Under the pieces are notes generated by a model, which did not search any database, was not told the origin of the DNA, and saw nothing but the letters and a program-made list of their open reading frames with translations. Positions 21,675 to 25,253 of a stretch of 25,253 nt of DNA are shown piece after piece (the first letter of the stretch is position 1; each line of letters opens with the position of its first letter). The DNA is from Paratractidigestivibacter sp963605405 (lineage in GTDB: Bacteria > Actinomycetota > Coriobacteriia > Coriobacteriales > Atopobiaceae), in contig CAVCUP010000032.1 of the NCBI GenBank assembly GCA_963605405.1, forward strand, positions 1 to 25,253, written 5' to 3'. The translations under genes were made by a program, and so were the position numbers.

Positions 21675-24600
21675 CTGGGCCTCACCACCAAGAAGCACAC
21701 GAGCTCGAAGTCGTCGAGTCCCTCGATCTCGTCCTCGAGAAAGCCCGTCGTCCCTGAGCCGAAGAAGCTGTCGACGTCGCTTTCGGCCTTCACGTCCACG
21801 ATGGAGGCCACGGCGTCGCGCAGGAGCTTGGCCTCGCGGCGCATGTCACGGCCGTTTTTGGTCTCGCGGTTGTAGGCGCAGCAGAGTCCCATGTCGGGCT
21901 CGCCCTTGCCGCGGCAGAGCAGGCGCATGTCGTCCAGCACCGCCTTGGGCTCCAGGTGGCTGTGCGTGATGCTGCCGTCGGCGGCCACGCGCAGCACGTA
22001 GAACGGGTGCAGGTGGTTGCTGCCGTCGCGGTCGACCTTGCTGTTCACGTTGCGCAACACAAAGATCACGCCCGGCTCGTCGCCCTCCACCACGGCGTTG
22101 ATGCCGCTGGGCAGGCGGTCGATGGCGGGGTTGTCGCGGTAGTAGCCCACCAGGTCCATGCGGAACTCGTTGAGGCCCAGGTCGGTGATGGAGACGCCGC
22201 CGTTCACGTCCTCGAGGTCCACGACCTCGTCGCGCATCTGCTCGAGCTGGGCGCGGCGGTACTCCAGGTCGCCCGTCTCGCCGGCGTTGATGTAGTCGTC
22301 GTCGCCGGTGGAGGTCATCACGGTGATGCGCATGCGCTCCTCGACGCGGGCCTTGAGCTTGATGTACTCGTCGAGCTCAACGTCGGGCCAGTAGTTCACC
22401 AGCTGTATGCAGGCGTTCTTGGAGCCGATGCGGTCCACGCGGCCGAAGCGCTGCACGATGCGCACCGGGTTCCAGTGGATGTCGTAGTTCACCAGGTAGT
22501 CGCAGTCCTGCAGGTTCTGGCCCTCCGAGATGCAGTCGGTGGCGATCACGATGTCCACGTCCTTGCCCACGAGCCGCGGGGCCACCACGTCGCGCTCCTT
22601 GGAAACGGGGCTGAAGCAGGCCAGCACCTCCTGCATCTGGGACGGCACGCTGTCGATAGTGCAGGCGCAGCCGTTGCCGGTGACCTTGGCGCACTCCAGG
22701 CCCAGCTCGCGCTTGGCGAAGTCCGCCACGTGCTCGTAGAGGTAGTCGGCCGTGTCCGAGAACGCGGTGAACACGAGCACCTTGCGGTTGCCCGGGTTGA
22801 TGGGGCTCTGCGCCTTGCTCCGGATCTGCTCGCAGAGCTCGATGAGCTTGGCGTCATGGGCCGGGTCGACGTCTTCGACCATGGCGATGAGGATCTTGAT
22901 GACGTCCACGTCGGCCTCGATGTCGCGCTCCCAGCGCATCCAGTCCATGTCCTCGAGCATGATCTTCGCGGCGCCGCCCACCTCGAGCGCGCCCTCGTCG
23001 TCCGGGTCGAGGTCCAGGCCGCCGGGCAGCGCGCCGTCCTCGACGCTCGCGCCCGCGGCGAGGCCCTGCCGGTACCTGTCGATGGTGTCGAGCGCGGCGT
23101 CCATGGCGCCCAGCACGCGCCCGAGCGTCAGGCGGAAGGAGTGCACGGAGCTCTCCAGGCGCTTGAGCAGGTTCGTCGTCATGAGGTGGCGCGCGCCCGT
23201 CTCGCGGCCGCCCAGCGTGAGGTTGCCCCCGCCGCCCATGTCGACGTACTTGGCGAGCCTGCTCGGCTGCACGTAGGCGCTCGGCATGTAGACGGCCAGC
23301 ACCAGCGAGTCCAGCTCCTCGTAGATCTCGTGGTAGTTGATGGCGTCGGGCAGGGTCGAGAGCTTGGGCCGGCGCGAGTCGGGGGCGAGGCGCCTCGGGA
23401 AGGGCCCGATGGCGCTCATGTCGTAGTAGCGCTGGATGTGCTTGCGGCTGCGCGCGACCGTCACCTGGTCCAGGACCTCGAAGAAGTCGTAGTCGAGCAT
23501 GTCGGTGAGGGCGCGTGTCGTCCGCTGCTCGGCGGGCAGCTTCGACCAGCGGGCGTAGACGGTCTGCGCGTTGCGGAAGACCGTCTCGATGTCGTTTTGC
23601 AGGCTGAGCTTTCTCGACCACTCCTCCGGGTCGACCCAGTAGGCCAGGGCAAGCTGGTTGCGCAGGTCGCGGAAGCGGTTGTTCACCGGCGTGGCGGAGA
23701 GCATGAGGACCTTGGTCTTGACGCCCTGCTTGATGACCTTCTCCATGAGGAGCTGGTAGCGGTTCATCTTGTCCTCGGTGGCCGATTCGCCGCCGTTGCG
23801 GAAGTTGTGGCTCTCGTCGATGACCACGAGGTCGTAGCCGCCCCAGTTGATGCGGTCGAGGGGGATGCCCGTCTCCGAGGTGCCGCGCGTGCGCGAGAGG
23901 TCGGTGTGGAACAGCACGTCGTAGCGCAGGCGGTCGGACGCGATGAGGTTGTTGACCAGGTTCGAGTTGTAGGTGATCCAGTTGTCCTTGAGCTTCTTGG
24001 GGCAGAGCACCAGGACGTTGCGGTTACGCGACTCGTAGTACTTGATCACGGCGAGCGCCGTGAAGGTCTTACCCAGGCCCACCGAGTCGGCCAGGATGCA
24101 GCCGTTGTAGGTCTCGAGCTTGTTGATGATGGAGAGCGCCGCGTCCCTCTGGAAGTCGTAGAGCTTGCCCCAGATGGCGCTCTCGCGAAAGCCCGTGCCC
24201 TCGTTGGGCAGCACGTCTTCCGAGACGTCGTCGAGGAACTCGCTGAAGATGCGGTAGAGCGCCATGTAGTAGATGAGCTCGGGGGCGTTCTCCTGGTACA
24301 TGGCCGTGATGCCGTCGATGACGGCGTCGGTCACGTCGTGGAGCTCGGGCGAGTTCCAGGCGGCGTCGAAGTCCGAGAGCAGAGCGCGCGACTGCACGGT
24401 ATCGCAGCGAATAGTGGTGTCGGCCCGCGCGGCGGAAGGGTCACACCCCAGCTTGCGGGTGGTGAACTCGTCGAAGGGGACGTAGGCGACGTCGTCGCCC
24501 GCCTTCGAGACCACGAGCTTCGAGGAGAGAGCGCCTTCCCCCTCACAGGACTTGAACGCGGCCTTCCTGCGTATCCAGTCGGCACACTCGGAGGCCACTG

Positions 24601-24901
24601 CCTTATGGGTCAGCTCGTTTCGCAGGCGGATCTCGAAGTCGGTGCCGCACAGGCCCTGCTCGCGGGAGAGGCGGGGGATGTAGAACTCGCGCTTCTCCCG
24701 CGCGGGTCGCTGCTGGGTGAAGGCCTGCGACGTGTAGATGAAGCGGAACTCGTCGAGGCCCTCGAGCTGATCTTTGAGTTCCTGATAGGCGTACATGGAA
24801 AAGACAGCGGCAGCCACGCAGACGCGGTCGCCGACCTGCACGGTATTTACGAGCTCGTCCTTAAGGATGCGCGTGCGATTGTCAAAGAAGTCAGTCTGCA
24901 T
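21668..24901 (-). CDS. SNF2/HepA-type DNA helicase of the restriction operon (1077 aa)
   Basis: After an N-terminal domain of about 240 residues (the position of a PLD-like domain in related helicases, but without a visible HxK motif) comes a complete SNF2-type motor. It has Walker A ADSVGLGKT (271-279), DESH (362-365), SATPVNN (402-408), and in the second lobe ATDCISEGQNLQ followed by QRFGRVDRIGS (817-827). The C-terminal part is all-alpha/beta without a recognised domain. The protein probably uses ATP to move on or remodel DNA, as helicases of DISARM-like and other defence loci do. It is the first large gene of the operon. Its ATG overlaps the stop of a short upstream frame (TGATG), which suggests coupling to a lost or shortened small gene. 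Confidence 0.88.
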   Translation of the reverse strand: MQTDFFDNRTRILKDELVNTVQVGDRVCVAAAVFSMYAYQELKDQLEGLDEFRFIYTSQAFTQQRPAREKREFYIPRLSREQGLCGTDFEIRLRNELTHKAVASECADWIRRKAAFKSCEGEGALSSKLVVSKAGDDVAYVPFDEFTTRKLGCDPSAARADTTIRCDTVQSRALLSDFDAAWNSPELHDVTDAVIDGITAMYQENAPELIYYMALYRIFSEFLDDVSEDVLPNEGTGFRESAIWGKLYDFQRDAALSIINKLETYNGCILADSVGLGKTFTALAVIKYYESRNRNVLVLCPKKLKDNWITYNSNLVNNLIASDRLRYDVLFHTDLSRTRGTSETGIPLDRINWGGYDLVVIDESHNFRNGGESATEDKMNRYQLLMEKVIKQGVKTKVLMLSATPVNNRFRDLRNQLALAYWVDPEEWSRKLSLQNDIETVFRNAQTVYARWSKLPAEQRTTRALTDMLDYDFFEVLDQVTVARSRKHIQRYYDMSAIGPFPRRLAPDSRRPKLSTLPDAINYHEIYEELDSLVLAVYMPSAYVQPSRLAKYVDMGGGGNLTLGGRETGARHLMTTNLLKRLESSVHSFRLTLGRVLGAMDAALDTIDRYRQGLAAGASVEDGALPGGLDLDPDDEGALEVGGAAKIMLEDMDWMRWERDIEADVDVIKILIAMVEDVDPAHDAKLIELCEQIRSKAQSPINPGNRKVLVFTAFSDTADYLYEHVADFAKRELGLECAKVTGNGCACTIDSVPSQMQEVLACFSPVSKERDVVAPRLVGKDVDIVIATDCISEGQNLQDCDYLVNYDIHWNPVRIVQRFGRVDRIGSKNACIQLVNYWPDVELDEYIKLKARVEERMRITVMTSTGDDDYINAGETGDLEYRRAQLEQMRDEVVDLEDVNGGVSITDLGLNEFRMDLVGYYRDNPAIDRLPSGINAVVEGDEPGVIFVLRNVNSKVDRDGSNHLHPFYVLRVAADGSITHSHLEPKAVLDDMRLLCRGKGEPDMGLCCAYNRETKNGRDMRREAKLLRDAVASIVDVKAESDVDSFFGSGTTGFLEDEIEGLDDFELVCFLVVRPRC

Positions 24902-24984
24902 CAGGCACCCTTCTTCGCGAGCTCTTCGATCATGCAGTTGCGCACGAAGGCAGAAAAGCTCATGCCCCGAAGGTCCGCCCCTAC
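24901..24984 (-). pseudogene. Ribbon-helix-helix protein remnant coupled to the helicase gene
   Basis: The frame reads GADLRGMSFSAFVRNCMIEEL and stops at TGA overlapping the helicase ATG (TGATG). GMSFSAFVRxxxxEEL is the second-helix pattern of ribbon-helix-helix antitoxins and regulators. The N-terminal strand and first helix are missing: upstream the frame closes at 25021-25023 without a normal start. An ATG at 24963 could give a 20-residue leader peptide that couples translation to the helicase. I infer the 3' remnant of a small regulator gene, possibly still acting as a translated leader. Confidence 0.45.
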
Positions 24985-24989
24985 AATAA

Positions 24990-24999
24990 AAAGCGCTTT
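24990..24999. promoter_or_regulatory. Palindrome AAAGCGCTTT in the leader of the restriction operon
   Basis: This perfect 10-bp palindrome lies about 20 bp downstream of the candidate -10 box. Ribbon-helix-helix regulators often bind short palindromes at their own promoters, so it is a candidate operator. A 10-bp palindrome could also occur by chance. Confidence 0.3.
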
Positions 25000-25016
25000 A
25001 CATTCGACAGCCGCCA

Positions 25017-25022
25017 ATTATA
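25017..25022 (-). promoter_or_regulatory. Candidate -10 box of the restriction operon
   Basis: TATAAT occurs on the minus strand 115 bp upstream of the helicase start in a locally AT-rich stretch; a possible but poor -35 (TCCTTT, 18-bp spacing) precedes it. It is the only consensus-like -10 seen upstream of the five-gene operon. Confidence 0.45.
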
Positions 25023-25023
25023 A

Positions 25024-25253
25024 GGCAGCGCTGCGATATTAAAGGACGCTGCGTGGTCATGCGTAACCATTCGCGCCGTTACGAGGCCCAACGGTAAAGC
25101 CACGTCAATCGGCCCTCCGGCGCCGCCGTTTGCATCCGCCTGCCCCCTGGGGCTCTGGCGCGTGATCGACCATTTCGGCACGGGCGCCGTCCCCGAGTGC
25201 CGCGTTTGGCGCGAGCGTTACCTCGAAGACCGCAAGCCCACCCCCGAGAAGCT
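25024..25253 (+). CDS. Possible partial gene running off the window end, unrecognised
   Basis: The frame is open from after a TAA at 25021-25023 to the end. Its last 30-odd codons (WRVIDHFGTG, then VPECRVWRERYLED) have about 88 percent G/C at the third position, like the true genes here, while the first 45 codons do not. There is no ATG in frame; a GTG at 25162 lacks a ribosome-binding site. It may be the start of a gene or a 5'-truncated remnant. I do not recognise the protein. Confidence 0.25.

Noticed and set aside
24175..24901. Phospholipase D nuclease domain at the helicase N-terminus
   Set aside because: The position is right for related helicases, but no HxK(x)4D motif is visible, so nuclease activity is not claimed.
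21956..25042. 1028-codon open frame on + opposite the helicase
   Set aside because: It is antisense to a protein with complete SNF2 motifs, and its translation is Val/Ala/His/Asp-rich low-complexity text typical of high-GC codon-bias shadows.

Overview
The window is high-GC DNA with strong G/C bias at third codon positions. It combines a Tex protein, a beta-glucoside PTS cassette, an AbiE-type toxin-antitoxin pair and several double-glycine leader peptides. This fits a gut actinobacterium of the Coriobacteriia (Collinsella-like); the assignment is an inference from gene content and style, as no rRNA or marker gene is present. A run of Ns (4166-4346) shows that this is a draft scaffold.

Layout: (1) 1-800, two small double-glycine (GG) leader peptide genes on +. 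(2) 813-1126, a very regular array of eight 24-nt repeats, four direct then four inverted, at exactly 41-bp pitch. (3) 1194-3789, an alpha/beta hydrolase, a frameshifted membrane/4Fe-4S remnant on - and a glycerate kinase. (4) 3831-4165, a second array of 41/42-bp pitch with a different core, running into the N gap. (5) tex on - (4351-6498), then a third 41-bp array (6646-6872). (6) 7040-11021, an RpiR regulator, a PTS EIIBC and a GH1 6-phospho-beta-glucosidase, which together form a beta-glucoside uptake and hydrolysis cassette. (7) 11468-12914, an AbiEi/AbiEii-like pair whose toxin looks C-terminally truncated. (8) 13072-14388 on -, two paralogous peptides with a GG-type leader and a four-cysteine zinc-ribbon-like core, a third leader peptide lacking a canonical start codon, and a membrane-protein fragment. 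(9) 14464-24901 on -, a tight five-gene type III-like restriction operon: SNF2-type helicase, DUF4391 protein, Mod methyltransferase, AlbA_2/ATPase protein and Res. A ribbon-helix-helix-like remnant and a candidate promoter precede it.

How the parts work together: in the sugar cassette, EIIBC would phosphorylate beta-glucosides on import and the GH1 enzyme would cleave the phosphorylated product, with the RpiR SIS-domain protein sensing the sugar phosphate. The restriction operon and AbiE pair form a defence region with signs of gene decay and module exchange. No dedicated exporter for the GG peptides lies in the window.

The two most unusual observations are the three intergenic repeat arrays, which share a 41-bp pitch and mirror symmetry but not a core sequence, and the family of double-glycine leader peptides with zinc-ribbon-like cores.
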